Positions 10,927 through 20,477 are shown, counted from the first letter of the stretch. The stretch: 64,000 nucleotides of DNA from Lelliottia sp. WAP21 (GCF_020532665.2 NZ_JAIWPG020000001.1:372001-436000), one strand, 5' to 3'. Made by a program: numbers and translations. The notes: a model not told the origin generated them from the sequence alone.

Positions 10927-11093
10927 TATATATATTCATTAAATAAATATATTAATATAATTACATTTACAGAACATATAATTCACCCTTCTGTTATATT
11001 GTCCTTGCGCAAAGTCTCATTTATCAAAATCAATTAAACTGTCCTGATTATTGGCTCCGGGCCGCTTCCTCTTATCAATGACAAGATTAATTT

Positions 11094-12455
11094 ATGAAAA
11101 CTATGCGCAACCGTGTCATCACACTTTATATCCCTTTTTTGCTGGGGTGTGTTTTCATTATTGGCTCGTTGCAATGCGCGATGTTGCACCTGGAAAAAAT
11201 CATTCCCTCCTTTTCGCCCCTGTTATTTCCGACGCTGACCATTTTTCTGTTGGTGTTTCACTTGTTCATGTCATGTTTCATGATCATGAAGTACTGGTGT
11301 GACCGAACCCGTCTCTACCTTGTTCCCATTGCATTTGCTTTTGTGGGATCCGCCATCATGATGGTGGGTACGCTGGCGAGCTTCCCCGGCTGGCTGGACC
11401 TGTATCATTTTGCCAGCGTCAATTATAATGACGCGATGATCTTCTTCCTGTTTCGTCATCTGATGATGGCGACGTTATTTTTGTTCTCTGCCTTCCTGTT
11501 CAGATTGCGCCGAGAGACCGTACGGCCCCATTTCCAGCAGTTGGTTATCTTTTTAATCTTTTTGTTTACCGTCGGGATGTTAATTACCGCCTGGCTTTAC
11601 TCAAGCCATTCGCCCTTTTTATCCATGGATCTGGTGGATAATGAAAATAAGCAATTTATGATTTTATGGCAGAAGACCTACAATATGGTTTTAATTGCCT
11701 TGTGGTGTGTGACCCTGGCGGTATTAATGTCTGTCACCCGCTTGCGTAATCTTTTCTGGATGAGCGGCAATTTTTTGTGTATCAGTTATATTGCGGCACT
11801 GGTCATCTTGTTATTTGCCGGGCGTGCGGAAGGTTATGCCTGGTACACTTCACGCCTCTTTGAAACGATCGCCACGTTAATGATGATTTTTGTCCTGCTG
11901 TGCGACGTGTTTCACCTTTACCGCTTATCGAACGCCAGATACCAACAGTCTTATCAGAACTCTATACGTGACGCCCTGACCCGGCTTTATAACCGCAGCT
12001 ATTTTTACGATACGTTAACCCACTCGCTGAAGTCGGCGAGTGAAAACGAGCCAGTGTCGGTGATTGTCAGCGATCTTGACCGGTTCAAACGTATCAATGA
12101 CACCTACGGCCATCTGCAGGGGGACAAGGTATTGCAGTTTGTAGCACAACTGCTGATGGACTCCGTGCGACCAGAGGATATCGCCGCACGCATTGGCGGA
12201 GAGGAGTTTGTCCTGTTATTGCAAAACACCGGCTCTGCCGATGCGCAACAGGTTGCAGAGCGGATCCGCCTGAGCCTTAGCGCTTATGATAAAGAAAGCA
12301 GTCATGGCCAGCTGCCGGAATCCATTACGATCAGTATGGGGGTTTATACCGCGACCACATCCGACGTCAGCGCCGAAGCGTGCGTGGGTTGGGCAGATCA
12401 GGCGATGTATCAGGCAAAAGAGAGCGGTCGGAACCGGGTTGTCGTCTGGCAATAA
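11094..12455 (+). CDS. Membrane-anchored diguanylate cyclase (GGDEF)
   Basis: This 453-residue protein should make cyclic di-GMP from GTP at the inner membrane. About eight hydrophobic segments (roughly residues 8-275) form a MASE-type sensory region, MASE4 being my best guess. The GGDEF domain occupies about 285-453, with DALTRLYNR, SDLDRFKRIND and an intact GGEEF active site at residues 368-372. An inhibitory I-site RxxD (RPED) lies five residues before it, so product feedback is likely. It sits between slyB and slyA, which are direct neighbours in E. coli, so it is a lineage-specific insertion. The upstream DNA is A/T-rich. No effector or EAL partner is adjacent. Confidence 0.92.
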   Translation: MKTMRNRVITLYIPFLLGCVFIIGSLQCAMLHLEKIIPSFSPLLFPTLTIFLLVFHLFMSCFMIMKYWCDRTRLYLVPIAFAFVGSAIMMVGTLASFPGWLDLYHFASVNYNDAMIFFLFRHLMMATLFLFSAFLFRLRRETVRPHFQQLVIFLIFLFTVGMLITAWLYSSHSPFLSMDLVDNENKQFMILWQKTYNMVLIALWCVTLAVLMSVTRLRNLFWMSGNFLCISYIAALVILLFAGRAEGYAWYTSRLFETIATLMMIFVLLCDVFHLYRLSNARYQQSYQNSIRDALTRLYNRSYFYDTLTHSLKSASENEPVSVIVSDLDRFKRINDTYGHLQGDKVLQFVAQLLMDSVRPEDIAARIGGEEFVLLLQNTGSADAQQVAERIRLSLSAYDKESSHGQLPESITISMGVYTATTSDVSAEACVGWADQAMYQAKESGRNRVVVWQ

Positions 12456-12486
12456 AAAAATAAAGCCTTGCGGATGCAAGGCTTTA
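12454..12486 (-). terminator. slyA terminator abutting the cyclase stop codon
   Basis: An 11-bp stem (12461-12471 with 12476-12486) with loop GGAT has an A run at 12454-12460, which reads as a U tract on the minus strand. It therefore terminates slyA. It overlaps the last two bases of the cyclase stop codon. Confidence 0.85.
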
Positions 12487-12492
12487 TGGAGG

Positions 12493-12933
12493 TTAGTCGC
12501 GGGACTGCAACTCGTTGATGTTTTGCTCCAGACGAGCAATCAAATCAATCAGTTGTTCGAGCTCCACAGGTGAAATACCCGACAGGATTTCGCCCCGCGT
12601 TTTGCTGATGACGGCTTCCATCTCAGTGATAATAGGCTCAGCTTTCTCGGTGAGCTTAATACGTTTTGCACGGCGATCGCTGGCGCAGGTTTGACGCGAA
12701 ATCAATCCCTTCTCTTCCAGCTGGTCGAGCGTGCGAACCAGAGACGGCTGCTCAATGCCTATCGCCTTTGCCAGTTGAATCTGCGACTGGTCGGGCGGCA
12801 ACTGGTGAATGTTGTGCAGTGTGACCCAATGCGTCTGCGTTAATTCCAGAGGTTTCAGGCGATGGTCAATCAGAGCACGCCAGATGCGTACTAACCTGGC
12901 CAGATCAGAACCTAATGGCGATTCCAATTTCAT
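12493..12933 (-). CDS. slyA: Transcriptional regulator SlyA
   Basis: SlyA, 146 residues, is a MarR-family winged-helix dimer that counters H-NS silencing and responds to small aromatic ligands. The recognition region [22 protein letters not shown] and wing region [14 protein letters not shown] match the E. coli and Salmonella proteins closely. An AAGGAG ribosome site and an exact SlyA operator lie just upstream. It diverges from the ydhIJK efflux operon, which SlyA is likely to control. Confidence 0.97.
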   Translation of the reverse strand: MKLESPLGSDLARLVRIWRALIDHRLKPLELTQTHWVTLHNIHQLPPDQSQIQLAKAIGIEQPSLVRTLDQLEEKGLISRQTCASDRRAKRIKLTEKAEPIITEMEAVISKTRGEILSGISPVELEQLIDLIARLEQNINELQSRD

Positions 12934-12943
12934 CTCCTTATAA

Positions 12944-12955
12944 TTAGCTTGCTAA
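12944..12955 (-). promoter_or_regulatory. SlyA operator (autoregulatory)
   Basis: On the minus strand this reads TTAGCAAGCTAA, an exact match to the published SlyA consensus palindrome. It lies 11 bases before the slyA start codon, within the slyA leader or promoter, and about 165 bases from ydhI. Autoregulation is the expected function. Confidence 0.85.
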
Positions 12956-13119
12956 GTTATTATAGTGATTTTAGAATAGTGTGCAGCATTTGTATTGCCA
13001 AAACAAATGCAATACTGCATTCAACCATGTTGATACTTTGATTTACACTTAATATTGACGGCTCCGTCATGTTAAGACAGGCCACAACGCCCTACTCCCA
13101 TTGCAAAGGATTTCTGCTT

Positions 13120-13356
13120 GTGACGTTCACCAATAGTACTGTTGGCCTCCCCCTTCAGGATTTGATCGTTGGCGCATCCGTCTACTTTCCCCCACTGTTT
13201 AAAGCCGTCTTGCTCGGTTTTTTGATCTGGTTAGTCACGCACCGTCTGCTGCGCGACTGGATGTATTCCGGTGAAATCTGGCATCCCATGTTGATGGATC
13301 TTTCGCTGTTTGTTCTTTCCGTGTGTCTGGGCCTTGCCCTGCTGATTGCGTGGTAA
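13120..13356 (+). CDS. ydhI: YdhI, DUF1656 inner membrane protein
   Basis: YdhI, 78 residues, is a small inner-membrane protein of the DUF1656 family that accompanies YdhJ/YdhK-type efflux pumps. I chose the GTG at 13120 because AAAGGA lies nine bases upstream and the resulting length equals that of E. coli YdhI; the longer frame adds 17 residues without homology. Two hydrophobic segments (about 16-38 and 55-77) are visible. The stop is two bases before ydhJ. Confidence 0.9.
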   Translation: MTFTNSTVGLPLQDLIVGASVYFPPLFKAVLLGFLIWLVTHRLLRDWMYSGEIWHPMLMDLSLFVLSVCLGLALLIAW

Positions 13357-13358
13357 CT

Positions 13359-14219
13359 ATGTCGCTGAAAACTCTGAAGTACTTTTCTACTTTGATCGTT
13401 CTTGCACTGGCGTTAATCGCCGGATGGTGGTTGTGGAATTTTTATATGCAATCCCCCTGGACGCGCGATGGAAAAGTCCGCGCTGAGCAAGTCAGCATCA
13501 CGCCGCAGGTGTCCGGGAGCATCACCACATTGCGGGTAAAAGATAACCAGTATGTTAAGCAAGGTGAGGTTTTATTCCGCATTGACGAGACGCCGTATCA
13601 TATCGCTGTGCTCAACGCTGAGGCCCAGCTGGCGAAAGCGCAGTCGGAACTGGTAAAAGCCAATAACGAAGCCAATCGTCGTCGCCACCTGTCCAAAAAT
13701 TATATTTCTGCTGAAGATCTCGACACCGCCAATAGTAATGTCAAAGCGATGCAGGCGAGCGTGGACGTTGCGCAAGCCACGTTAAAACAGGCGCAATGGC
13801 AATTGTCGCAAACCGTCGTGACGGCTCCGGTCGAGGGATGGATCACCAATCTTGCGACGCGCACCGGGGATTACGCCACCCAGGGGCAGCCGGTGTTTGC
13901 CCTGGTGGACAGCCGCTCCTTTTATGTCGTGGGCTATTTCGAAGAGACCAAGCTACGCCACATTCATGAAGGCGCACCGGCCCGAATCACGCTTTACAGC
14001 GGCAACCAGGCGTTACAGGGTCACGTTGCCAGCATTGGTCGCGCCATTTACGATCAGAGTGTGGAGACAGATTCTGGGCTGGTTCCCGATATTAAACCCA
14101 ACGTCCCCTGGGTGCGTCTGGCACAGAGGGTACCGGTACGCATAGCTCTCGATACTTTACCTGAGGGTATTACGCTGGTTTCTGGCACAACCTGTACCGT
14201 CTCGATTGGGCAGCGATAA
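13359..14219 (+). CDS. ydhJ: YdhJ, HlyD-family membrane fusion protein
   Basis: YdhJ, 286 residues, is the periplasmic adaptor of a predicted efflux system with YdhI and YdhK. It has one N-terminal membrane helix (about 12-30), a biotinyl-lipoyl-like half-motif ([11 protein letters not shown]), a coiled-coil hairpin rich in Ala, Glu and Gln (about 88-140) and the second lipoyl half ([13 protein letters not shown]). The start at 13359 follows ydhI by two bases. Its stop overlaps the ydhK start by one base. Confidence 0.95.
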   Translation: MSLKTLKYFSTLIVLALALIAGWWLWNFYMQSPWTRDGKVRAEQVSITPQVSGSITTLRVKDNQYVKQGEVLFRIDETPYHIAVLNAEAQLAKAQSELVKANNEANRRRHLSKNYISAEDLDTANSNVKAMQASVDVAQATLKQAQWQLSQTVVTAPVEGWITNLATRTGDYATQGQPVFALVDSRSFYVVGYFEETKLRHIHEGAPARITLYSGNQALQGHVASIGRAIYDQSVETDSGLVPDIKPNVPWVRLAQRVPVRIALDTLPEGITLVSGTTCTVSIGQR

Positions 14220-16249
14220 TGAACCGGGCGGCTTTTTCCTGGCATCAGTTACCCTGGGTGAAAGCGACCCGGCCGCAGTGGCGCTACGCGTTACGCAACG
14301 GCATCGCCATGTGTCTTGCACTTACCGTTGCCTACTACCTGAATCTGGATCAGCCCTACTGGGCGATGACCTCCGCTGCGGTGGTCAGTTTCCCAACCGT
14401 TGGCGGGGTGATCAGTAAAAGCTTTGGTCGTATCGCCGGGAGTTTGCTGGGTGCCACGGCGGCGTTAATTATCGCCGGGCATACCCTGAACGATCCCTGG
14501 CTATTTTTGCTGAGCATGGCGATCTGGCTGGGGGTATGCACCTGGGCCTGCGCCCATTTTACTAATAATGTGGCCTATGCTTTCCAGCTTGCGGGCTATA
14601 CGGCGGCCATCATCGCCTTCCCGGTCGTTAATGTCCTGGATACTACCGAGCTGTGGGATATTGCTCAGGCACGCGTCTGTGAAGTTATCATCGGTATATT
14701 ATGCGGCGGCGTGATGATGATGATCCTGCCCAGCACCTCTGATGGCACGACGCTTATTTCGGCGTTAAAAACCATGCACGCTCGCTTACTTGAGCATGCC
14801 AGCCTGCTCTGGCAGCCCGACACGCATGACGGTATCCGACTGGCCCACGAAAAAGTCATTGGCCAGATTCTGACCATGAACCTGTTGCGTATTCAGGCAT
14901 TCTGGAGCCATTACCGCTTTCGACGCCAGAATGCGCTGCTTAACGCGCTGCTGCACCAGCAATTGCGCATGACCAGCGCTATTTCAAGCTTACGTCGGAT
15001 GCTGCTCAACTGGCCCAATCCGCCGGAGAATACCCGCGCGGTTATCGAATCATTGCTGGACGCACTGGCGCGACCAGAAACCGACCTCTACACCGTGGTG
15101 CGAATTATTGCCCCGCTTGCCCCTACGGACGAATATGACTATCGCCATCGCGCCTTCTGGCAGCGGTTGATCTATTTTTGTCGGCTCTATCTGCGAAGCA
15201 GCCGCTGGATTGCTATTGTCGAAAATGCCACTCCCATCACTGAATTCAGTGTGCCACGCAGCCCCGCGCTAGCGAGACATACCGATAATTTCGAGGCGTT
15301 ATGGAGCGGTTTTCGTACCTTTTGCGCCTTGATGCTGGTTGGGGCATGGAGCATTACCACGCAGTGGGAATCTGGCGCGGCGGCACTGACGCTGGCGGCT
15401 ATCAGCTGCGTGCTCTATTCCATTGTCGCCTCACCCTATAATTCCCTGACGCTGCTGCTGCGCACGCTGGTCCTGTTGTCGCTCTTCAGCTTTGTCGTGA
15501 AATTTGGCCTGATGGTACAAATTAGCGATCTGTGGCAGTTTTTGATCTTCCTCTTTCCGTTGTTGACCACAATGCAGCTACTCAAGCTGCAGATGCCCAA
15601 ACTCGCCGGACTCTGGGGACAACTGATCGTCTTTATGGGTTCATTCATCTCGGTCACCAATCCACCGGTATATGATTACGCCGATTTTCTGAATGATAAT
15701 CTGGCAAAAATAATGGGCGTGGGTCTGGCATGGCTGGCGTTCGCCGTACTGCGGCCTGGGTCTGACGCGCGCAAAAGCCGTCGTCATATTCGCCAGCTAC
15801 GCCGGGGATTCGTCGACCAACTCAGCCGTAAGCCTCACCTGCGGGAAAGTGAATATGAATCTCTGGTGTATCACCACGTGAGCCAGCTGAATAACAGCCA
15901 GGATGAGTTGTCGCGCCGCTGGCTTTTACGCTGGGGGGTCGTTTTGCTGAATTGTTCGCATGTCGTGTGGCAATTGCGCGCGTGGGAGACGCGATCAGAT
16001 CCCCTTTCACAGGTTCGCGATGTCTGCCTGGGACTGTTGCGGGATGTCATGAGTGAGCGCGGCGTTCAGCAGCGTCCGCTGGCCATAACGCTGGCAGAAC
16101 TTCAGCGGATTTGTGACACGCTCGCGCACCACCCTTCACCGGCCGCGCGCGAGCTGGCATCCATTATCTGGCGACTGCACTGCTCGCTTTCACAACTTGA
16201 GCAAGCGCCACCGCCGGGCACCATCGGTCAGATGACGCCACAGGCATAA
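14219..16249 (+). CDS. ydhK: YdhK, FUSC/aromatic acid exporter family transporter
   Basis: YdhK, 676 residues, is a FUSC-type inner-membrane exporter related to the p-hydroxybenzoate pump AaeB. It has two similar membrane blocks (about 25-170 and 360-490), each followed by a long cytoplasmic helical stretch, the usual duplicated FUSC layout. With YdhI and YdhJ it probably forms an AaeXAB-like pump; the substrate is unknown. Its 3' end overlaps the 3' end of sodC by 22 bases on the other strand. Confidence 0.94.
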   Translation: MNRAAFSWHQLPWVKATRPQWRYALRNGIAMCLALTVAYYLNLDQPYWAMTSAAVVSFPTVGGVISKSFGRIAGSLLGATAALIIAGHTLNDPWLFLLSMAIWLGVCTWACAHFTNNVAYAFQLAGYTAAIIAFPVVNVLDTTELWDIAQARVCEVIIGILCGGVMMMILPSTSDGTTLISALKTMHARLLEHASLLWQPDTHDGIRLAHEKVIGQILTMNLLRIQAFWSHYRFRRQNALLNALLHQQLRMTSAISSLRRMLLNWPNPPENTRAVIESLLDALARPETDLYTVVRIIAPLAPTDEYDYRHRAFWQRLIYFCRLYLRSSRWIAIVENATPITEFSVPRSPALARHTDNFEALWSGFRTFCALMLVGAWSITTQWESGAAALTLAAISCVLYSIVASPYNSLTLLLRTLVLLSLFSFVVKFGLMVQISDLWQFLIFLFPLLTTMQLLKLQMPKLAGLWGQLIVFMGSFISVTNPPVYDYADFLNDNLAKIMGVGLAWLAFAVLRPGSDARKSRRHIRQLRRGFVDQLSRKPHLRESEYESLVYHHVSQLNNSQDELSRRWLLRWGVVLLNCSHVVWQLRAWETRSDPLSQVRDVCLGLLRDVMSERGVQQRPLAITLAELQRICDTLAHHPSPAARELASIIWRLHCSLSQLEQAPPPGTIGQMTPQA

Positions 16250-16746
16250 CGCGCCCCGCCACCGCCCAGAGGTTTAGGCTGATCGGACATGTTATCGCCC
16301 CCTACGTGCACCATCAGGGCCTTGCCTTTCACCTCGTCCAGTTTTTTCAGTCTGGGCGCGGTAACGGGCTCGGTCGCTTTACCATCGTTGTTCACCACCA
16401 GCACCGGGAGATCGCCCAGATGTCCCATGCCATCAGGGCCTTCATGCTTACCTGAATGTTGCGGATCGAGATGCCCGCCTGCTGCTTCGGCTGCCGACGC
16501 TTTGCCTTCTTTCAATGCAGGCTGACAGCTGCCATTGGCGTGAACATGGAAGCCATGTTCGCCCGGAGGAAGCGCTTTAAGATCGGGGGTGAAGGTCAGT
16601 CCCTTATCCGTTTCAGTGATTTTCACTGTCCCGATGGACTGACCTACCCCTTGTGAGGTGACGAGGTTTAATTCTACTTCTTCGCTGGCGGCCTGCGCGC
16701 CTGCGCATACCACCATAGCAACAACTGCCAGAGCAAAATGCTTCAT
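16228..16746 (-). CDS. sodC: Periplasmic Cu,Zn superoxide dismutase
   Basis: SodC, 172 residues, dismutates superoxide in the periplasm. A signal peptide ending AGAQA is followed by the mature enzyme. Copper and zinc ligands are seen in [21 protein letters not shown] and MVHVGGDN, and the disulfide cysteines are in NGSC and ARYACG. The start at 16746 is preceded by a GAGG site; the longer frame only adds untranslated leader. It overlaps the ydhK end by 22 bases, tail to tail. Confidence 0.97.
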   Translation of the reverse strand: MKHFALAVVAMVVCAGAQAASEEVELNLVTSQGVGQSIGTVKITETDKGLTFTPDLKALPPGEHGFHVHANGSCQPALKEGKASAAEAAGGHLDPQHSGKHEGPDGMGHLGDLPVLVVNNDGKATEPVTAPRLKKLDEVKGKALMVHVGGDNMSDQPKPLGGGGARYACGVI

Positions 16747-16825
16747 GTAGCCTCCTCGGTTTCGTTTTTGCCCCTTAAGTTTATACCAGGGTCGCACATT
16801 TAACCGGAAAGCCACCTTCAGCCAT

Positions 16826-17722
16826 TTATGGCACGTCGTAACCCAGCGCCGCCTTGCGGATACGGAACCACTGCTGGCGGGTCATCTGCAGTTCTTCAGC
16901 GCTCAACGCCGAACGAACACGTTCGATTTTGCCAGAGCCAATGATCGGCAGCGGCTTCGCAGGCAGACGCAGGATCCAGGCGTAAACCACCTGTTCGATA
17001 GTTTCCGCATTCAGTTCACGCGCAACGGTTTCAAGCTCATCGCGCAGCGGCTGGAACGCCTCGTCATTGAACAGACGCCCGCCGCCCAGGCAGGACCAGG
17101 CCATAGGACGAACACGTAACTGTTGCAGTTGATCGAGCGTACCATCCAGCAGCAGAGGCTGATAAACCGGAGAAATTTCCACCTGGTTGGTGACGAGGGT
17201 GAAAGGCAGACGAGACTGCAGCAGCGTGAATTGCGCAGGCGTAAAGTTCGAGACGCCAAAATGACGCACCTTGCCGCTCTGATGCAGGCTCAGAAACGCC
17301 TCAGCGACCTCATCGGCGTCCATCAGCGGATCGGGACGGTGGATGAGCAACAGATCAAGACGATCGGTCGCCAGATGAGTTAATGACTGCTCGGCACTTT
17401 TGATAATATGATCGGTGTCGGTAATGTAATGGCCGAGGCTATGCTCAGGTTTGGCGGTCGTGGCAATGCCGCATTTGGTGACGATTTCCAGACGATCGCG
17501 CAGTGCAGGTGCCAGCTTCAGTGCCTCGCCAAAGGCCGCCTCACAGAGATAGCCGCCATAGATATCCGCATGATCGACCGTGGTTACCCCTAAATCGAGA
17601 TGCTCTTCAATAAAACTCACCAACTGGCGCGGGGACATGTTCCAGTCCATCAAACGCCAGTAGCCCATCACAAAACGGGAAAACTCCGGGCCCTGGGGTG
17701 CAAGGGTAATACGCTGAACCAT
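16826..17722 (-). CDS. ydhF: YdhF, aldo/keto reductase family oxidoreductase
   Basis: YdhF, 298 residues, is a cytosolic NADPH-dependent aldo/keto reductase of unknown substrate. The TIM-barrel landmarks include the catalytic Asp and Tyr in VDHADIYGGY, the catalytic Lys in VTKCG, HFGVSNFTPAQF and the cofactor-binding IIGSGKIERV segment. The start at 17722 (MVQRITLAPQGPEFSR) and the length match E. coli YdhF. It lies between ydhL and sodC on the same strand, the E. coli order. Confidence 0.95.
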   Translation of the reverse strand: MVQRITLAPQGPEFSRFVMGYWRLMDWNMSPRQLVSFIEEHLDLGVTTVDHADIYGGYLCEAAFGEALKLAPALRDRLEIVTKCGIATTAKPEHSLGHYITDTDHIIKSAEQSLTHLATDRLDLLLIHRPDPLMDADEVAEAFLSLHQSGKVRHFGVSNFTPAQFTLLQSRLPFTLVTNQVEISPVYQPLLLDGTLDQLQQLRVRPMAWSCLGGGRLFNDEAFQPLRDELETVARELNAETIEQVVYAWILRLPAKPLPIIGSGKIERVRSALSAEELQMTRQQWFRIRKAALGYDVP

Positions 17723-17771
17723 AACAATTTCCTCAATGATGTCATTGCGATGAGTATACGCGTATACACAA

Positions 17772-18011
17772 CTAAAACAGTGAGGGTTGCTGCGGTTCTT
17801 CGTTATCGGCGGTTTTATTCGCACGTAATTTACGCAACAAACGCTGCCGACACAGGCGAATCACCTCCTGCTTCTCAACGTCGCTCATCTTTTGCCAGTT
17901 AAAACGCTCATCGCGGCTGCGCATGCACCCCCGACAAAATCCGCGCTCATCAGACTGACAAATCCCCCGGCACGGGCTCTGGATGGGGAAAAACTCCAGT
18001 TGCTCTGCCAC
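17772..18011 (-). CDS. ydhL: YdhL, DUF1289 small cysteine-rich protein
   Basis: YdhL, 79 residues, belongs to the DUF1289 family of small cysteine-rich proteins. The cysteines are arranged C-x3-C-x7-C-x2-C (CRGICQSDERGFCRGC), suggesting a zinc or metal site. I prefer the GTG at 18011 over the GTG at 18017 because GGGAGG lies five bases before it and the length equals that of E. coli YdhL. Its function is unknown. Confidence 0.85.
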   Translation of the reverse strand: MAEQLEFFPIQSPCRGICQSDERGFCRGCMRSRDERFNWQKMSDVEKQEVIRLCRQRLLRKLRANKTADNEEPQQPSLF

Positions 18012-18092
18012 GTCCACCTCCCGAAACCTGTTATCCCTACAGTGAAGACGTTAATCGCCGGCCCTGCAAGGGGCGTAGCACAGAAATGTGTC

Positions 18093-18125
18093 ATTAAGGT
18101 TTCTCTAATCTTCCCTGCCTATACT
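18093..18125 (+). promoter_or_regulatory. PmrA-like box and -10 element of eptA
   Basis: ATTAAG (18093-18098), five bases, then TCTAAT (18104-18109) fits the PmrA (BasR) direct repeat YTTAAK-N5-YTTAAK with two mismatches. A -10 hexamer TATACT is at 18120-18125. The expected start is about 26 bases before the eptA ATG. PmrA control of eptA-type genes is well established; here it is inferred from the motif. Confidence 0.65.
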
Positions 18126-18157
18126 CGCTACATCATTAGAATGAATGGTTTAGAAAG

Positions 18158-19789
18158 ATGAAGTGGACAGTTAAAAAGTTACAATGTAACGATACGAAAT
18201 TTACTCTGGCATGCGCTCTTTTTTTCACGGTACTGAATGCCCTTTTCATTCAGCGTAGCTGGGCGTTAATCGCTCCGGCGCATTTGCATGAATTCCTGTT
18301 TGCCGCCTCCGTCCCGCTGGTGCTGTTTTGCGGCTGGGTGATTGTTTTCAGCCTGCTCAATATTCCCTTTATCCGTAAGCCTTTGCTGATTTTTCTTACC
18401 ATGGGATGCGCCGGGGCAACCTATTTTATGTTTACCTACGGCGCGGTCATCGATCAGAACATGATCGTTAACGTGTTTGAAACTAACTCACAGGAAGCCA
18501 CCGCGTTAGTCACGCCGCAGATGATTTTATGGATTGCGATTGCCGGTGTCATTCCGTCGCTGATTCTGGCGCTTACTCGTATTCATTCAGGCAAATGGTG
18601 GTATACCCTGTTGATGCGTCTGGCGTCGATTCTGGGTGCGCTGTTAATCATCATTCTGATCGCGTCCGTCTTCTATAAAGATTACGCCTCGCTTTTTCGT
18701 AACAACAAAAGCATCGTCAAGATGGTTACCCCTGCTAACTACGTTAGTGCGATGATGAAATACACCAAAAATCGCTGGTTCGCCGGCGATCAGACGCTGG
18801 TGCGTATGGGTGAAGATGCCCATAAAGGGCCGGTTATTCTGGGCCAGGCGAAGAAAACCGTGCTGGTGCTGGTGATTGGTGAAGCATCACGTGCAGAAAA
18901 TTACTCCCTGAATGGTTACGGGCGCGACACGAACCCGGAACTGGCGAAACAAAACATGATTAACTTCCCGCGGGCCTCTTCCTGTGGGACCGAAACCGCC
19001 GTCTCTGTGCCCTGCATGTTTTCCGGGATGCCCCGCAAGAAATATGACCCCGATCTGGCGCATCATCAGGAAGGTCTGCTGGACGTGCTGGGCCATGCGG
19101 GCATCAATTTGCTGTGGCGTGAGAACGATGGTGGCTGTAAAGGCGCCTGCGATCGCATCCCTCATACCGATATGACCCAATGGAAACTGGATCAATTCTG
19201 CAAAGATAAATCCTGCATTGATGATGCGGATCTCTATCGTCTGGATAACGTGCTGGATGGCTTAAAACAGGACTCCGTGCTGGTGATCCACCTGATGGGG
19301 AGCCACGGCCCGGCCTATTACCAGCGCTATCCGCAGGCTTACCGTAAATTCACCCCAACCTGCGACACTAACCAAATCCAGGACTGCGATCACCAGGCGC
19401 TGATCAACACATACGACAACACCATTCTTTATACCGACAGCGTGCTCGGCAAAACGATTGATGCCCTGAAAGCTCGCCAGTCCACGATGAACACGGCGCT
19501 GATCTACCTCTCCGATCACGGTGAATCGCTGGGTGAAAACGGGATTTATCTTCACGGGACCCCATATCTGCTGGCCCCGGAACAACAAACGCATATTCCG
19601 TTTATGTTCTGGCTGTCACCGGACTATATGAAAAATTACGGTGTGGATGAGCCCTGCTTGCGTAATCTGGCGGCAAAAAATGCGGTGTCGCAGGATAATC
19701 TGTACTCCACCGTCATGGGAATGATGAATGTAAAATCAGCGGTTTACCAGCCACAGATGGACCTTCTTACCACGTGTCGGAAATCGTAA
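18158..19789 (+). CDS. eptA: EptA-type lipid A phosphoethanolamine transferase
   Basis: This 543-residue inner-membrane protein transfers phosphoethanolamine to lipid A on the periplasmic side, lowering surface charge and affinity for cationic peptides. Five N-terminal membrane helices (within 1-185) precede an alkaline-phosphatase-like domain. Catalytic Thr278 in SCGTETAVSV and zinc ligands Glu242, Asp453 and His454 are visible, as are many domain cysteines typical of EptA and MCR proteins. It lies between ydhL and nemR, which adjoin in E. coli, whereas E. coli eptA sits with basRS elsewhere. A PmrA-like box precedes it. EptA is the closest subfamily by eye. Confidence 0.92.
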   Translation: MKWTVKKLQCNDTKFTLACALFFTVLNALFIQRSWALIAPAHLHEFLFAASVPLVLFCGWVIVFSLLNIPFIRKPLLIFLTMGCAGATYFMFTYGAVIDQNMIVNVFETNSQEATALVTPQMILWIAIAGVIPSLILALTRIHSGKWWYTLLMRLASILGALLIIILIASVFYKDYASLFRNNKSIVKMVTPANYVSAMMKYTKNRWFAGDQTLVRMGEDAHKGPVILGQAKKTVLVLVIGEASRAENYSLNGYGRDTNPELAKQNMINFPRASSCGTETAVSVPCMFSGMPRKKYDPDLAHHQEGLLDVLGHAGINLLWRENDGGCKGACDRIPHTDMTQWKLDQFCKDKSCIDDADLYRLDNVLDGLKQDSVLVIHLMGSHGPAYYQRYPQAYRKFTPTCDTNQIQDCDHQALINTYDNTILYTDSVLGKTIDALKARQSTMNTALIYLSDHGESLGENGIYLHGTPYLLAPEQQTHIPFMFWLSPDYMKNYGVDEPCLRNLAAKNAVSQDNLYSTVMGMMNVKSAVYQPQMDLLTTCRKS

Positions 19790-19796
19790 GGCTTGC

Positions 19797-19816
19797 AATA
19801 GACCGAACGGTCTATT
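19797..19816. promoter_or_regulatory. NemR operator
   Basis: AATAGACC (19797-19804) is exactly inverted as GGTCTATT (19809-19816) around GAAC. It matches the known NemR box TAGACC-N4-GGTCTA. It lies 8 bases after the eptA stop and 11 bases before the nemR start, so it should autoregulate nemR-nemA-gloA. Confidence 0.93.
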
Positions 19817-19827
19817 ACAGTGGTCCC

Positions 19828-20424
19828 ATGAGCAGAAACACTGAGCACGATACACGCGAACATTTACTGGCTACCGGCGAGCGTCTTTGTATGCACCGCG
19901 GGTTCACCGGCATGGGATTGAGTGAGTTATTAAAAACGGCTGAAGTGCCTAAAGGGTCGTTTTATCACTACTTCCGGTCGAAAGAGGCCTTTGGCGTGGC
20001 AATGCTGGAACGGCATTACGCCAGCTACCATCAGCGTCTGGCCACGCATTTCGCCAGCGGTGAAGGAAACTACCGCGATCGTGTTCTGAATTATTATCAG
20101 GAAACCCTGACGCAGTTTTGCCAGCAAGGCATTATCAGTGGTTGTCTGACCGTAAAATTGTCCGCCGAGGTGTGCGATCTTTCAGAAGATATGCGTACGG
20201 CAATGGACAAAGGCGCCCGGGGTGTGATTGCGCTCCTGGGCGAGGCGCTGAAAAAAGGTCGCGACGAGAAGACGCTTACCTTTACCGGTGAGCCTCTGAC
20301 GCAGGCGCAGGTTTTATATGCGCTATGGTTAGGGGCAAACCTTCAGGCCAAGATTTCTCGCAGCGCTGTGCCGCTTGAAAGCGCGCTGGCGCATGTGAAA
20401 AACAGCATCACGACGCCTGTCTGA
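19828..20424 (+). CDS. nemR: NemR, electrophile/bleach-sensing TetR-family repressor
   Basis: NemR, 198 residues, is a TetR-family repressor released from DNA when its cysteines react with electrophiles or hypochlorous acid derivatives. The N-terminal helix-turn-helix [21 protein letters not shown] is followed by an all-helical sensing domain. Cys residues in [14 protein letters not shown] and EVCDL correspond to the redox-active region of the E. coli protein. The start at 19828 avoids 18 residues that would cover the operator. It leads nemA and gloA. Confidence 0.96.
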   Translation: MSRNTEHDTREHLLATGERLCMHRGFTGMGLSELLKTAEVPKGSFYHYFRSKEAFGVAMLERHYASYHQRLATHFASGEGNYRDRVLNYYQETLTQFCQQGIISGCLTVKLSAEVCDLSEDMRTAMDKGARGVIALLGEALKKGRDEKTLTFTGEPLTQAQVLYALWLGANLQAKISRSAVPLESALAHVKNSITTPV

Positions 20425-20435
20425 CAGGCGTTTTT
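20414..20435 (+). terminator. Terminator-like hairpin between nemR and nemA
   Basis: A 7-bp stem (20414-20420 with 20424-20430), loop CTG and five T residues. It contains the nemR stop codon (20422-20424). It should reduce read-through from nemR into nemA, so nemA may be partly attenuated or have its own promoter. Confidence 0.75.
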
Positions 20436-20477
20436 ATTTCCCTTATTACTAGTCGACTGGTCTATTCAGGAGCGTTT

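Noticed and set aside
13069..13119. An upstream in-frame start for ydhI
   Set aside because: It adds 17 residues not seen in E. coli YdhI, and the GTG at 13120 has a proper ribosome site.
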